Shown: positions 27,697-36,776 of the stretch, in pieces
Layout: every line of letters starts with the position of its first letter
Position numbering within the stretch: position 1 is the stretch's first letter
Assembly (NCBI RefSeq): GCF_000828475.1
Contig: NZ_AP014648.1
Location: 2,863,400 to 2,927,399 of the forward strand
Reading direction: 5' to 3'
Source: Methyloceanibacter caenitepidi
Lineage (GTDB): Bacteria; Pseudomonadota; Alphaproteobacteria; Rhizobiales; Methyloligellaceae
Length of the DNA stretch: 64,000 nucleotides
The notes under the pieces: model-generated
What the model was told of the DNA's origin: nothing
Database searches by the model: none
Seen by the model: the letters and a program-made list of their open reading frames with translations, nothing else
Position numbers and translations under genes: made by a program

Positions 27697-28638
27697 TTGG
27701 TTCGGGCCGCACAGTTCCACACCAGTTCAAGAAGGGCGCGCCAGAAAACCTGGCTCGCGACCACATTGATTCTCTTCGTCCTCGTCTATTGGCCTGTGTT
27801 GTTGGCCATTCTTGTGCTGTGCACCGCGCTCGTTGTCATCGGCCGCTTCGCACACCTGTCCTGGGGCTGGTCGTACGCGTTGATTGCGGCGGCGGCAGCC
27901 GTGTTCTGGATAGGATATAGCATTGCGTTTCCTTGGCATGTCTATCGCTACAAGCTCACCGTCGATCTAGACGTTGACGGGGAGACAATCAGCAAGTCTG
28001 AGATCTACGAGGTTCGCAACGCGAAGACTCCTTTGAAGAGGTTCTTCACCCTGGGCTCCCCTACTGCGGGCCAAGAGCACGAGGTTTTTGGTGAGGCGAT
28101 CGATTTTGACATAGGCGGCAGGCACTTACTAATCACGATGAAAGGCGGCTCTGACTTGCAGGGTCCATTTGGGTCCTTGCTGCTCGCCCAGAGAATGCTT
28201 GGCATCAATGTTTGGTGGTCTCCAGAGCTGCGTCGCGCGATGGAACAGGGCATCAAGAAGGCCGTCCCTATCGATGCGCTGCCAATCATGGTCACTTTCG
28301 ATGATCCATCTGAGCCGAATTCGCTAAGTATCGTCGATCGCGATCAACTGTCTGCCGAGTTCGGACGCTCTGTATCAATAAAGTCCGCCTCACTTCAGAT
28401 GACGACGGATAGGCCAGGACCATTTGACCTGCCGCGCGTGCTTACCTGGTTGTCTTCGATCAATAGGCCGTTTCCGAGCAGAATAGTCGACGGCGAAGTC
28501 CACTACTGCCCGGTGAGCTTTCAGCGTGACGATTTTGTCCGATATCCAGGGTTTGGCCTTTGGGCAGACTTAACCAAGCGCGATTTGCCGGCGCGGAGAT
28601 CCTATAGGGACCCGTGGTGCATCCAACGAAAAGGCTAG
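27697..28638 (+). CDS. Two-helix membrane hypothetical protein
   Basis: Up to 313 residues from TTG 27697; the true start may be later. Two hydrophobic helices lie near residues 20-45 (TLILFVLVYWPVLLAILVLC) and 58-78 (YALIAAAAAVFWIGYSIAF). A soluble C-terminal domain of about 230 residues follows. No family recognised. Confidence 0.65.
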   Translation: MVRAAQFHTSSRRARQKTWLATTLILFVLVYWPVLLAILVLCTALVVIGRFAHLSWGWSYALIAAAAAVFWIGYSIAFPWHVYRYKLTVDLDVDGETISKSEIYEVRNAKTPLKRFFTLGSPTAGQEHEVFGEAIDFDIGGRHLLITMKGGSDLQGPFGSLLLAQRMLGINVWWSPELRRAMEQGIKKAVPIDALPIMVTFDDPSEPNSLSIVDRDQLSAEFGRSVSIKSASLQMTTDRPGPFDLPRVLTWLSSINRPFPSRIVDGEVHYCPVSFQRDDFVRYPGFGLWADLTKRDLPARRSYRDPWCIQRKG

Positions 28639-28741
28639 CGCCATGACAGGCCCGAGCCCCAGACCCATTCAGCGTACGGTCCTAGCCATGGATGCATTCT
28701 TGCAGGGGGGGACTCCCTACGACGGATTCTGACGAAGTCAG

Positions 28742-29227
28742 TCAGTCGCGGAAATTCTCGAACTGGAGCGGCTGCTCGATCTTCAGGTCTTTGACGAACT
28801 GGATCACCTCTTGGAGGTCGTCACGCTTCTTGCCGGTGACGCGCAGCTCGTCGCCCTGGATGGCGACCTGGACCTTCATCTTCGAGCCCTTGACCTCCTT
28901 GACGATGCGCTTGGCCAGCTCCTTGTCGATGCCTTGGCGTAGCAGCACGTTTTGCCGGACCGACTGGCCGGCCGCCTTCTCCACGGCCTGGTAATCGATC
29001 ACGCCCGGCTCGATGCCCCGCTTGGCGAGATGGCCCTGCAGGAGCTCGTGCATCTGCTTGAGCTTCAGGTCGTCGTCCGCGTGGATGACGATCACGCCCT
29101 CGTTCCGTTCGATCTTGGAATTGGAGCCCTTGAAGTCGTACCGCTGGCTCATCTCGCGGGTCATGTTCGCGAGGGCGTTGTCGACGTCGGGCATCTCCGT
29201 CTTGGAGACGATATCGAATGAGGGCAT
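28742..29227 (-). CDS. yajQ: YajQ-family nucleotide-binding protein
   Basis: 161 residues, beginning MPSFDIVSKTEMPDVDNAL with the MSQRYDFKGS block and the C-terminal KIEQPLQFENFRD, all YajQ hallmarks. Relatives bind cyclic di-GMP and act with transcription factors. The start at 29227 follows the family. It is a single-gene unit lying after the fliJ terminator. Confidence 0.93.
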   Translation of the reverse strand: MPSFDIVSKTEMPDVDNALANMTREMSQRYDFKGSNSKIERNEGVIVIHADDDLKLKQMHELLQGHLAKRGIEPGVIDYQAVEKAAGQSVRQNVLLRQGIDKELAKRIVKEVKGSKMKVQVAIQGDELRVTGKKRDDLQEVIQFVKDLKIEQPLQFENFRD

Positions 29228-29271
29228 GGCGAGACCTCCGAACGGGGCAAACGTGTGTTTCGCGCCCATCT

Positions 29272-29305
29272 AACGAAAACCGGCGGTGGAGGTCCACCGC
29301 CGGTT
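29272..29305 (-). terminator. Intrinsic terminator after fliJ
   Basis: A near-perfect 13-bp inverted repeat (29278-29290 with 29293-29305) rich in GC, followed on the minus strand by TTTTCGTT. It lies between the fliJ stop and the yajQ start. Confidence 0.75.
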
Positions 29306-29356
29306 CATGTTCTTCAAAATATAGCGGGACGTCTAAGGCCGCCCAAGAGGCCGATG

Positions 29357-29755
29357 TCAGCCCGCGACGCGGGCCACGCCGATCATGCCGAAGCCGGCTT
29401 CCGGCTCGACCTCGCGGCCGCGATCGGTCTCACGGCCTTGGAGCGCCTCGATCTTCCGAAGCTCTTCCTCGGCCTCCTCGAGTTCGCCCTTGGCCGCGCT
29501 GAGCTTGGCCTCGAGGCCCGCCACCGACACCGCCAGATTGTCCCGGCGCTGCATGGCCGCCTTCGCGAAGGTCGGATAGGCGTAATGATTGACGTCCGAA
29601 ATGCCGGCGCGCTCTTGCTCGACGGCAATCTGCCGGTCGAGGTCCACCGCCATATCGTTGAATTCGGCGATCATGGACTCGATGTCGGCCACCTTACGGC
29701 GCTTCTCGTCGACCTCGAAGCGCTTCAAACGAATGACTCCGTCGCGTGACTTCAT
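29357..29755 (-). CDS. fliJ: Flagellar export chaperone-like protein FliJ
   Basis: 132 residues, mostly a long coiled coil: MKSRDGVIRLKRFEVDEKRR, then DLDRQIAVEQERAGISD, YPTFAKAAMQRRDNL and a heptad-rich region. This matches the alphaproteobacterial FliJ pattern, a cytoplasmic stalk protein of the flagellar export ATPase FliI. No fliI is in the window. It is divergent from ctrA, with a 395-bp control region between them. Confidence 0.8.
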   Translation of the reverse strand: MKSRDGVIRLKRFEVDEKRRKVADIESMIAEFNDMAVDLDRQIAVEQERAGISDVNHYAYPTFAKAAMQRRDNLAVSVAGLEAKLSAAKGELEEAEEELRKIEALQGRETDRGREVEPEAGFGMIGVARVAG

Positions 29756-30005
29756 ACTGAATACCCTCAAGCCTGTTCGGGTCCGTGCATTTTACACGGA
29801 CGTTACTCTACTGCCACGAGCCGACTGACGGGCGCCCGGCATTCCCCAAGCCAGGTCCCTGAACGGCCTCTAACAAGTCTCAAGGACCGGTTCCCCCCGC
29901 CCCTTCACGCAAGATCATCGCCGACAGGACTTAAGCGGCGGTAAACCATATGAATTGCATCTAATCGATCATACCGGTCTGAAAAGTCTGCAATTCGAGG
30001 GTCTG

Positions 30006-30087
30006 GGTTAGCGGATTTGGTTAGCACTATCCTGTTGATTAGTTTTTGTTAACTATTGGCCGTTAATTTTTTGATTCGAAATTAACC
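30006..30087 (+). promoter_or_regulatory. ctrA control region: GANTC site and CtrA-like half-sites
   Basis: The AT-rich region upstream of ctrA contains two GGTTAGC repeats (30006-30012, 30019-30025), TTAAC (30049-30053), TTAA (30063-30066), a CcrM methylation site GATTC (30073-30077) and TTAACC (30082-30087). CtrA half-sites are TTAA(CC). The canonical TTAA-N7-TTAA spacing is not met exactly. In Caulobacter the ctrA P1 promoter is controlled by a GANTC site and CtrA itself; the same role here is inferred. The rest of 29756-30150 shows no gene. Confidence 0.5.
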
Positions 30088-30150
30088 AATCAGCGTCCGA
30101 CGTATTGGGTCAGGGGACAGCCAGGATTATGAGAATACGGGGGATATAAG

Positions 30151-30858
30151 ATGCGGGTTCTTCTGATCGAGGACGATAGCGCCACGGCTCAGAGCATTGA
30201 ACTAATGCTGCAGTCCGAAGGTTTTAACGTCTACAAGACTGATCTCGGCGAAGAGGGTGTCGATCTCGGCAAGATTTACGACTACGACATTATTCTTCTC
30301 GACTTGAATTTGCCGGATATGAGCGGCTACGAGGTCCTGAAGTCCTTGCGGGTCAGCAAGGTAGCGACCCCGATCCTTATCCTTTCGGGTCTTGCAGGCA
30401 TTGAGGATAAGGTTCGTGGCCTCGGCTTTGGCGCCGACGACTACATGACCAAGCCTTTCCATAAGGACGAGTTGGTGGCGCGGATCCACGCCATCGTGCG
30501 CCGGTCCAAGGGACATGCGCAGTCTGTTATCCAAACCGGCGGCCTCAAGGTTAACCTCGACACTAAAACTGTCGACGTGAACGGACAGCGGGTCCATCTG
30601 ACCGGCAAGGAATACCAGATGCTCGAACTGCTCTCCCTGCGGAAGGGCACGACGCTGACCAAGGAGATGTTCCTGAACCATCTCTACGGCGGCATGGACG
30701 AGCCGGAACTCAAGATCATCGACGTCTTCATCTGCAAGCTGCGCAAGAAGCTCGCGGCTGCGACAGGCGGAAAGCATTACATCGAGACGGTTTGGGGCCG
30801 CGGCTACGTGCTGCGCAACCCCGACGACGAGACGGACACCGGCGAAGCCGCCGCATAG
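30151..30858 (+). CDS. ctrA: Cell-cycle master response regulator CtrA
   Basis: 235 residues. The receiver domain has acidic pocket EDD (residues 7-9), phosphoacceptor Asp51 ([13 protein letters not shown]) and Lys in [13 protein letters not shown]. The OmpR-type winged-helix domain contains [19 protein letters not shown], then [10 protein letters not shown] and [11 protein letters not shown]. Identity to the CtrA pattern is evident throughout. CtrA is phosphorylated by CckA through ChpT (encoded at 36777) and inhibited by SciP (25983), both in this window. GGGGGA precedes the ATG, and an intrinsic terminator follows. Confidence 0.97.
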   Translation: MRVLLIEDDSATAQSIELMLQSEGFNVYKTDLGEEGVDLGKIYDYDIILLDLNLPDMSGYEVLKSLRVSKVATPILILSGLAGIEDKVRGLGFGADDYMTKPFHKDELVARIHAIVRRSKGHAQSVIQTGGLKVNLDTKTVDVNGQRVHLTGKEYQMLELLSLRKGTTLTKEMFLNHLYGGMDEPELKIIDVFICKLRKKLAAATGGKHYIETVWGRGYVLRNPDDETDTGEAAA

Positions 30859-30891
30859 GTCTTTCGAAGTCTCGATTGTTGGATACGAAGG

Positions 30892-30918
30892 TGGCCGGGC
30901 TTGTCCCGGCCATTTTTG
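30892..30918 (+). terminator. Intrinsic terminator after ctrA
   Basis: An 8-bp stem TGGCCGGG/CCCGGCCA with a CTTGT loop and TTTTT, 33 bp after the ctrA stop. It is similar in sequence to the sciP terminator. Confidence 0.9.
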
Positions 30919-30950
30919 TGCCTGCGTACAGGCTGGACCCGGACCGGCGC

Positions 30951-31961
30951 CTAGTCGTTCTTGGGCTGCGAAGTCCCGTCAGCGCGCAAGCCCACATCCG
31001 CGAACTCGGCCAGAAACGCCGACAAGCTCAGGCCGCAGGCGCGCGCCTTGGCCTCCAGACGTTCGGCCGTCGCCTTGTCGAGTCTGACGGTGCGGAACGC
31101 ACCGTCCGCTTCTTCCGGTCGTCGATCTGCGCCGCTGGCGCCGTACCCGCCCCCGAGGCGATAGACGCCGCCGAGTTGTTTCGAGACCCGCTGGAATTCC
31201 TTCGAGAACCCCAAGGTCGTCTCCGCCGCCCCAAGCACCAGATAGCCGTCGGGCGAGAGCGTTCGCGCAAGCCGGTCCAGCACGGAGATGCGCTGGTCGG
31301 TGCCGAGATAGATCAACACGTTGCGGCATAGGATGATGTCGAAACGGCCCAGCTCCTCGTAGCTGTGAAGCAGGTTCTGCTCGCGAAAGTCGATGCGCTC
31401 GCGGATTTCGGGTTTGACCTGCCAGAGGGCACCCAACTTCTCGAAATATTTGATCAGCAGCTGGACCGGCAGTCCCCGCTGCACCTCGAACTGCGAGTAC
31501 TGCCCGGCCTGCGCTTTGCGCAGAACGGCTTGGGAAAAATCGGTGGCGACGATCTCCACGGACCAGCCGTCGAGCGCGCGGCTCTTCTCGGCCAAGAGCA
31601 TAGCCAGCGAATACGCCTCCTGCCCCGTCGAACAGGCAGCGCTCCAGATGCGAAGCCGTCGCTCCTCGGCACGCCGCTTCATGAGCTGCGGCAGCATCGC
31701 GTCGCCGATATAGGCGAAGCAATCTCTGTTCCTGAAGAAATACGATTCGGGAACCGCGACGGCCTCCGCCACGCGCTGGCGTAGCAGGACGCTGTCCGGC
31801 CTGGACAAGGCCAGCGTCAAATGCGCCATCGAAGGAAAGTCGAACTCCCTCAGCACGGGGCCAAGCTTCACGGCGACCGCGCTCATGGTGTTCTCTGCGA
31901 GCACGGCCCCGGAATGGTCCCGCAGGACCTCACCAAGACGCTGGAACTCGTGCGCTCTCAT
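30951..31961 (-). CDS. cheR: Chemotaxis protein methyltransferase CheR
   Basis: 336 residues. An N-terminal CheR helical domain (LREFDFPSMAHLTLALSRPD) is followed by the SAM-binding domain (RIWSAACSTGQEAYSLAML, then IVATDFSQAVLRKA and FDIILCRNVLIY). CheR methylates Glu residues of chemoreceptors. After about residue 285 a linker leads to a 40-residue tail (RTVRLDKATAERLEAKARAC) resembling a ribbon-helix-helix fold, not typical for CheR. Start at 31961, ATGA overlap with cheB. It is the last gene of the che operon. Confidence 0.92.
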   Translation of the reverse strand: MRAHEFQRLGEVLRDHSGAVLAENTMSAVAVKLGPVLREFDFPSMAHLTLALSRPDSVLLRQRVAEAVAVPESYFFRNRDCFAYIGDAMLPQLMKRRAEERRLRIWSAACSTGQEAYSLAMLLAEKSRALDGWSVEIVATDFSQAVLRKAQAGQYSQFEVQRGLPVQLLIKYFEKLGALWQVKPEIRERIDFREQNLLHSYEELGRFDIILCRNVLIYLGTDQRISVLDRLARTLSPDGYLVLGAAETTLGFSKEFQRVSKQLGGVYRLGGGYGASGADRRPEEADGAFRTVRLDKATAERLEAKARACGLSLSAFLAEFADVGLRADGTSQPKND

Positions 31962-33115
31962 GGCTGACCTCGCGGACGCTCTCCCGCGATGAGTTGTCCT
32001 GCCGTCGTGGCGATCTCGTGCAGCGGTAGAATCGCCGCGCAGGCGCCGGACGCGGCCGCAGCGCCCGGCATCCCCCAAACAACACTTGTGCCGAAATCCT
32101 GCGCGATCACGCTACCGCCAGCATCGGCGATGCACTTGGCCCCGGTTGCACCGTCCGTCCCCATTCCCGTCAGCACGATGCCAAGCGTCCGGGAGGCGAA
32201 GACCCGGGCCGCACTCTCGAACAGGATGTCCACCGAGGGACGTTGAAAATTGACCGCAGCCCCCTGCCCGACGGCAATGCGTGGCGGCGCGCCCTGTACG
32301 ATCGTCATATGCCCGTCACCGGGCGCCACATAGATGCGCCCGCCAATAATCTCCTGACCGTCGCGTGCCTCCATTGCCTCGATACCTGTGACACGGCCGA
32401 GCCGTTCGGCAAGCGCGGCGGTGAAGACCGGCGGCATGTGTTGAGCAATGAGCACGGGGATGCGGCCAAGCGCCGGCTCAAGAGAACTCAACAAATGGCT
32501 GAGAGCCTCGGGTCCGCCAGTGGAACTGCCGATCACGATGGCCTCCGGCGCACGCGATGAGAAAACACGCTGCTCGAACTGCTGCGGCGGGACGGCGCTC
32601 CTTGGATGGCCGGTGAACCGCGAACGCCACCGCACAAGGCCCCTGACCTTACGCAGCAGTTCCCTATGGAACTCGGGACGACCCACGATGTCGCGCTGCG
32701 CCTCGGGCTTTGCCAGGAAGTCGACCGCTCCAAGCTCTAACGCCTTGAGGCTGATGTCGGCGCTCCGCCGCGTCTGCGATGAAATCATGAGGATACGGGC
32801 GCTCGGACAGGCTCGCTTGAGAAGCGGCAACGCTTCCAGCCCATCCATCACCGGCATTTCGATATCGAGAATAATGACGTCGGGCGCACATTGCGCCGCA
32901 GCGTCTATGGCCTGCTTGCCGTTGGCGTAGCGGCCGACAACCTCCAAGTCCGCTTCGGATTCGATCCATCGCGCGACAACGCCGCGAAGTATGCCGGAGT
33001 CATCCACGATCATGACACGACCGGGATTGGCCACAGGCTGGTATGCGCGCCGGCCTCCTGGGGGAGGCGGCGCCTGATGATTTGGCATATGTGAAACCCT
33101 GCCCAAGGCTGCCAT
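31958..33115 (-). CDS. cheB: Protein-glutamate methylesterase CheB
   Basis: Up to 385 residues. Receiver domain: VMIVDDSGILRG, with Asp in VIILDIEMPVMDG and SSQTRRSADISLKAL. A linker leads to the methylesterase domain with IGSSTGGPEALSHL (catalytic Ser), AQHMPPVFTAAL (His) and LTGMGTDGATGAK (Asp). It removes methyl groups from chemoreceptors and is activated by CheA. The start could also be at 33088. It is flanked by cheY (7-bp gap) and cheR (overlap). Confidence 0.95.
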   Translation of the reverse strand: MAALGRVSHMPNHQAPPPPGGRRAYQPVANPGRVMIVDDSGILRGVVARWIESEADLEVVGRYANGKQAIDAAAQCAPDVIILDIEMPVMDGLEALPLLKRACPSARILMISSQTRRSADISLKALELGAVDFLAKPEAQRDIVGRPEFHRELLRKVRGLVRWRSRFTGHPRSAVPPQQFEQRVFSSRAPEAIVIGSSTGGPEALSHLLSSLEPALGRIPVLIAQHMPPVFTAALAERLGRVTGIEAMEARDGQEIIGGRIYVAPGDGHMTIVQGAPPRIAVGQGAAVNFQRPSVDILFESAARVFASRTLGIVLTGMGTDGATGAKCIADAGGSVIAQDFGTSVVWGMPGAAAASGACAAILPLHEIATTAGQLIAGERPRGQP

Positions 33116-33122
33116 AGGCGCC

Positions 33123-33488
33123 TTAGAGCAATCCGACTTGCTGAAACTTCTCTTCGATGATCTCTCGGTCGAAGGGCTTCATGATGTATTCGTTGGCGCC
33201 AGCGGAGATCGCCCGGGTGATGTGCTCCACATCGTTTTCGGTCGTGCAGAAAATGACTTTCGGCTCTTGGCCACCTACTTCCTTGCGAAGCGCGACCAGA
33301 AACGCAATGCCGTCCATTTCCGGCATGTTCCAGTCGAGCAGGACAGCATCGGGCATCGATGTGCGGCACTGCTCCAGGGCATCCCGCCCATTCTCTGCCT
33401 CAGACGTGCTGAAACTGAGCGAGTCCAAGATTCGTCTGGCCACTTTGCGAATGACAGCGCTGTCATCCACGACCAAGCAATGTTTCAT
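33123..33488 (-). CDS. cheY: CheY-type single-domain response regulator
   Basis: 121 residues forming one receiver domain: Asp8/Asp9 (VVDDSAVIRK), phosphoacceptor Asp52 (LLDWNMPEMDG), Thr82 or Thr83 in CTTEND and Lys104 (IMKPFDREII). Start 33488 is the domain start; upstream in-frame ATGs are rejected. It probably signals to the flagellar motor, or takes phosphate from CheA as a sink. Second of the four genes after cheA. Confidence 0.93.
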   Translation of the reverse strand: MKHCLVVDDSAVIRKVARRILDSLSFSTSEAENGRDALEQCRTSMPDAVLLDWNMPEMDGIAFLVALRKEVGGQEPKVIFCTTENDVEHITRAISAGANEYIMKPFDREIIEEKFQQVGLL

Positions 33489-33525
33489 TTTCTTTCCCCT
33501 CAAAGGCATGTGGGGCCCAGCGCCC

Positions 33526-33993
33526 TCACGCAGCAACTCCGCAGTGGTTGAGATCAAGAAGCCGATCGACGTCGAGCAGTGTCAGGAGCCCGTCGTTCAA
33601 TCGGTACACGCCGGCACACAGGCGAGCCCAGCGCTCATCGAGATTCGCGGGCGCCGGTTCAATGCCGGACTGCGTGGTCCAAATGGCCTCTCCCGCCTTG
33701 TCCGCGATCAGTCCGAACATCTCACCACCCTTTTCGACACCGAGTGCGACCATGGGATCGCCGGCTACCCGCAGTGACAGCCCGAGTCTCGTGCGCAAAT
33801 CCAGCGCCGTTACGATCCGGCCGCGCAGGTTCAGTAGGCCCATGACCTCGGGGGGCGCCAACGGCACGGGCGATACCCGGTCGGGCACGAAGACATGCTT
33901 GACGCGCGAGAGCGGCACGCCGAAGAACTGACCGGCGACTTCGACTGTGACCAAGCCGTTCGTAAGGGCGTCGGCTTGCTGTTCAGATCTCAT
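33526..33993 (-). CDS. cheW: Chemotaxis coupling protein CheW
   Basis: 155 residues of one CheW SH3-like domain: VTVEVAGQFFGVPLSRVKHV, VMGLLNLRGRIVTALDL, FGLIADKAGEAI and the VYRLNDGLLTLLDV end. It links receptors to CheA. ATGA-type overlap with cheA. The receptor it serves is not encoded in the window. Confidence 0.94.
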   Translation of the reverse strand: MRSEQQADALTNGLVTVEVAGQFFGVPLSRVKHVFVPDRVSPVPLAPPEVMGLLNLRGRIVTALDLRTRLGLSLRVAGDPMVALGVEKGGEMFGLIADKAGEAIWTTQSGIEPAPANLDERWARLCAGVYRLNDGLLTLLDVDRLLDLNHCGVAA

Positions 33994-36617
33994 GCGGCCT
34001 TCTCCCTGAACTCACGCCAGTTCCCAAGAACTTGCATCAGAGATCGTCTATCGAACTTGCCTACCAGGACATCGAAACCCGCGAGGCGACCGGCCTCGGA
34101 AAGCCGGGGACTTTGCTGCGACGACAACCCGATCAGCGGAACCGAATTCCAAGCGGAATCCGTTCTGATAGCGCGCGCGAGCTCGAGTCCATCCATACCC
34201 GGCATCTCGATATCGCTCACAACGATGTCGAACCGGACACCCGCCTCTTTGAGGTCCAGCGCCTCCTGACCGGATGAAACCGTCGTGACCGCATAGCCGC
34301 TACCTCGAAGCAGGGGCGCGAGCATGTCGCGAAAGAACTGACCGTCGTCGACAAGCAACACACGCGGCGCACCGTCCGTATCCGGAACAAGTCCCGCCCC
34401 CTGTTGCCGGAGCATCGGGCCGAGATAGTGCGAGACATCGACGATCTCGACCGTCTGATCCCGCACGATGGCGCTTCCCGCGATCCCATCACCATCGGAC
34501 TGCAAGGCAATCGACAACGGCTCTTCGACAATGTCGACGATCTCGTCGACCACAAGTCCCGCAGCGCGCGCGCCCTCGGAGAACACGAGCACCGGCAGCA
34601 TATCCGGATGGTCTCGCGCTTCGGCATCGTCGAGGCGAACGAGCGGAAGAAGCCCTCCGCGATACTGGATGACCTGTTGCGTGTCGCACGTCTCGATCGA
34701 CTTAGTCGGAATCTCTTCCAGTCGGGTGATGAGCGACAGAGGCAAAGCCTTGAGCCCCGGCGATCCGGCCCGGAAAAGGAGCATGGCCATACGATTGCCG
34801 GCCTGCTCCACCAGCTCTGCCGCAGTCGTTTCGTCGTCGAAGCCTTCCATCGGTCCGACGATCTCGGACAACGCTCTCGGATCGACGATCATGATGACAC
34901 TGCCGTCGCCGAGGATAGTGCCGCCGGAGTACATTCCGATCGGCCGTAGCAGTCGGCAAACCGGTTTCACAACGATCTCCTCGGTCCGGGAAGCCGCGTC
35001 GACCATAATGCCGAAACGCTGTGTGCCGACGTGCAAGATCACTGCGGTTCCCCCAGCGGCATTGAGGTCGCGCCAGTCCTGCCTGCGTAGGTCGAGTACC
35101 GCCGCAAAGTCCAGCAGCGGGATCAGCCTATCGCGCAGGTGAATGACGGCTGCCCCGTTGATCGTCTCGACGGGATGCGCCGCGGCATCCCCAACACGCA
35201 CCAGTTCCGCGATGCTGAATTGCGGGATGGCGAACCGCATACCGGCCACGTCCACGATAAGCGCCGACATGATCGCAAGCGTCAGCGGAATCCTGATGAC
35301 AAATGTCGTACCCTTCGATGACGTCGAGGCGAGCGCAACGGTGCCGCCGATCGACTCGATATTGCTGCGGACCACGTCCATTCCGACGCCGCGGCCGGAG
35401 ATTTCGCTCACCGATTCCGCGGTGGAAAATCCGGGCCTGAAAATGAGATCGCAGATTTCATCGTCTTGAAGCGCGTCGAGTTCGGCGATGGTCGCCAATC
35501 CGTTGGCAACCGCCTTGCGCCTCACGGCCCCGACGTCGAGCCCGCGTCCATCGTCGGAGACTTCGACGATGATGCTCCCACGTTGCTGCGATGCTTTGAG
35601 GGTGATACGGCCCACTTCCGGCTTACCGGCTTCAATACGTTCCTCCGGGTTCTCAAGGCCATGATCCGCGGCATTGCGAACCATGTGTATGAGCGGATCC
35701 TTGATCGCCTCGAGAACCTGCCGGTCGAGTTCGGTATCGCCGCCCGACATCGTGATCTCCATAGGCTTTCCGAGTTCGGTGGAAAGCGTGCGCACGATCA
35801 CCGGCAGTTTCTGAAACGCATTGGCGATGGGCTGCAGGCGCGCCTTCATGACGGCCTCTTGAAGTTCCACCGTGACAGCAGACAGCCGTTGCAGGGGGGC
35901 CGCGAAGGCAGGCACCTCCGAATGCGTAGCGAGATCCATCAGCTGATTGCGAGCGAGCACGAGTTCGCTCACGGTTGTCATCAGCGTTTCCAGCGTATCG
36001 ACGGCGACCCGAACGGTCTGAACACGCAACGCCTGCGGTTGAACCTCGGCACTCGGCGGGTCTTCGGGATTTGCCTCGGCGACAGCGTCTACGTCTTGGG
36101 ACGCATCGAGAGGTTGCACCGGATCAGCGGCCGCAGAGGGCACCGATTCTTCCCGCCAGGCGCGTTCCAGCGCATCAAGGCGGTCGTGGACCGGCGAAGG
36201 GGGCGATTCGTTTGGACCGACATCCACATTGACGGACCCAACATCGCTCTCTGCCAACGCGGTGAGCGCGTGGATCAGATCGTCGTCATTCCCCTCGGGC
36301 TCGGCATTGTCGCGGGCGAGCACGGCAAGAATCTGCTTGAGCCGCTCGAGACTGGCGAGAACCACCGTAACGCCGGCCGACGAGACGGGCGCACCGTCGC
36401 GATACCGGCTCATGAGCGCTTCGACCGCGTGCGCGAGCTTGGCGATTCGCGGCAGATCGAAGAAACCGCACGTGCCCTTGATCGTGTGGGCGACGCGGAA
36501 GATCGTCTTGAGCATCTCGGCGTCGTTCGGGTCCGCTTCGAAGCGGACGAGACAAGAGTCCAGCTCTTCAAGCTGCTCGCCTGTCTCGACCAGAAACTCG
36601 CCCAGGAGATCGTCCAT
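33990..36617 (-). CDS. cheA: Hybrid chemotaxis kinase CheA with two CheW-like domains and a receiver
   Basis: 875 residues. HPt domain with phospho-His44 (VAHTIKGTCGFF); acidic linker 105-195; dimerisation helices around 200-265; HATPase with N box HMVRNAADHG (311-320), G1 DDGRGLD (355-361), G2 GRGVGMD (408-414); two CheW-like domains (about 445-585 and 605-735); C-terminal receiver with Asp757/758 and Asp802 (SDIEMPGMDG). Typical CheA has one CheW domain and no receiver, so this is a hybrid form like the FrzE/ChpA type. The P2 CheY-binding domain seems absent. It heads the operon cheA-W-Y-B-R. Confidence 0.95.
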   Translation of the reverse strand: MDDLLGEFLVETGEQLEELDSCLVRFEADPNDAEMLKTIFRVAHTIKGTCGFFDLPRIAKLAHAVEALMSRYRDGAPVSSAGVTVVLASLERLKQILAVLARDNAEPEGNDDDLIHALTALAESDVGSVNVDVGPNESPPSPVHDRLDALERAWREESVPSAAADPVQPLDASQDVDAVAEANPEDPPSAEVQPQALRVQTVRVAVDTLETLMTTVSELVLARNQLMDLATHSEVPAFAAPLQRLSAVTVELQEAVMKARLQPIANAFQKLPVIVRTLSTELGKPMEITMSGGDTELDRQVLEAIKDPLIHMVRNAADHGLENPEERIEAGKPEVGRITLKASQQRGSIIVEVSDDGRGLDVGAVRRKAVANGLATIAELDALQDDEICDLIFRPGFSTAESVSEISGRGVGMDVVRSNIESIGGTVALASTSSKGTTFVIRIPLTLAIMSALIVDVAGMRFAIPQFSIAELVRVGDAAAHPVETINGAAVIHLRDRLIPLLDFAAVLDLRRQDWRDLNAAGGTAVILHVGTQRFGIMVDAASRTEEIVVKPVCRLLRPIGMYSGGTILGDGSVIMIVDPRALSEIVGPMEGFDDETTAAELVEQAGNRMAMLLFRAGSPGLKALPLSLITRLEEIPTKSIETCDTQQVIQYRGGLLPLVRLDDAEARDHPDMLPVLVFSEGARAAGLVVDEIVDIVEEPLSIALQSDGDGIAGSAIVRDQTVEIVDVSHYLGPMLRQQGAGLVPDTDGAPRVLLVDDGQFFRDMLAPLLRGSGYAVTTVSSGQEALDLKEAGVRFDIVVSDIEMPGMDGLELARAIRTDSAWNSVPLIGLSSQQSPRLSEAGRLAGFDVLVGKFDRRSLMQVLGNWREFREKAA

Positions 36618-36776
36618 GACTCAACCCCAACGCGAATCGCCGACGATTCACGCTGTCCAAACCACACAAATTGCTAAGCGGATTGTCCGCGATTCCTGGT
36701 TTACGGTCCGTTGACGGCGCATATGACCGCCCACACGTCGCGATTGACGGCGGTCCGGAAACCCGTTCTGGAGGTC

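Noticed and set aside
35466..36677. 403-codon open frame on the plus strand
   Set aside because: Antisense to cheA; no ribosome binding site and no domain.
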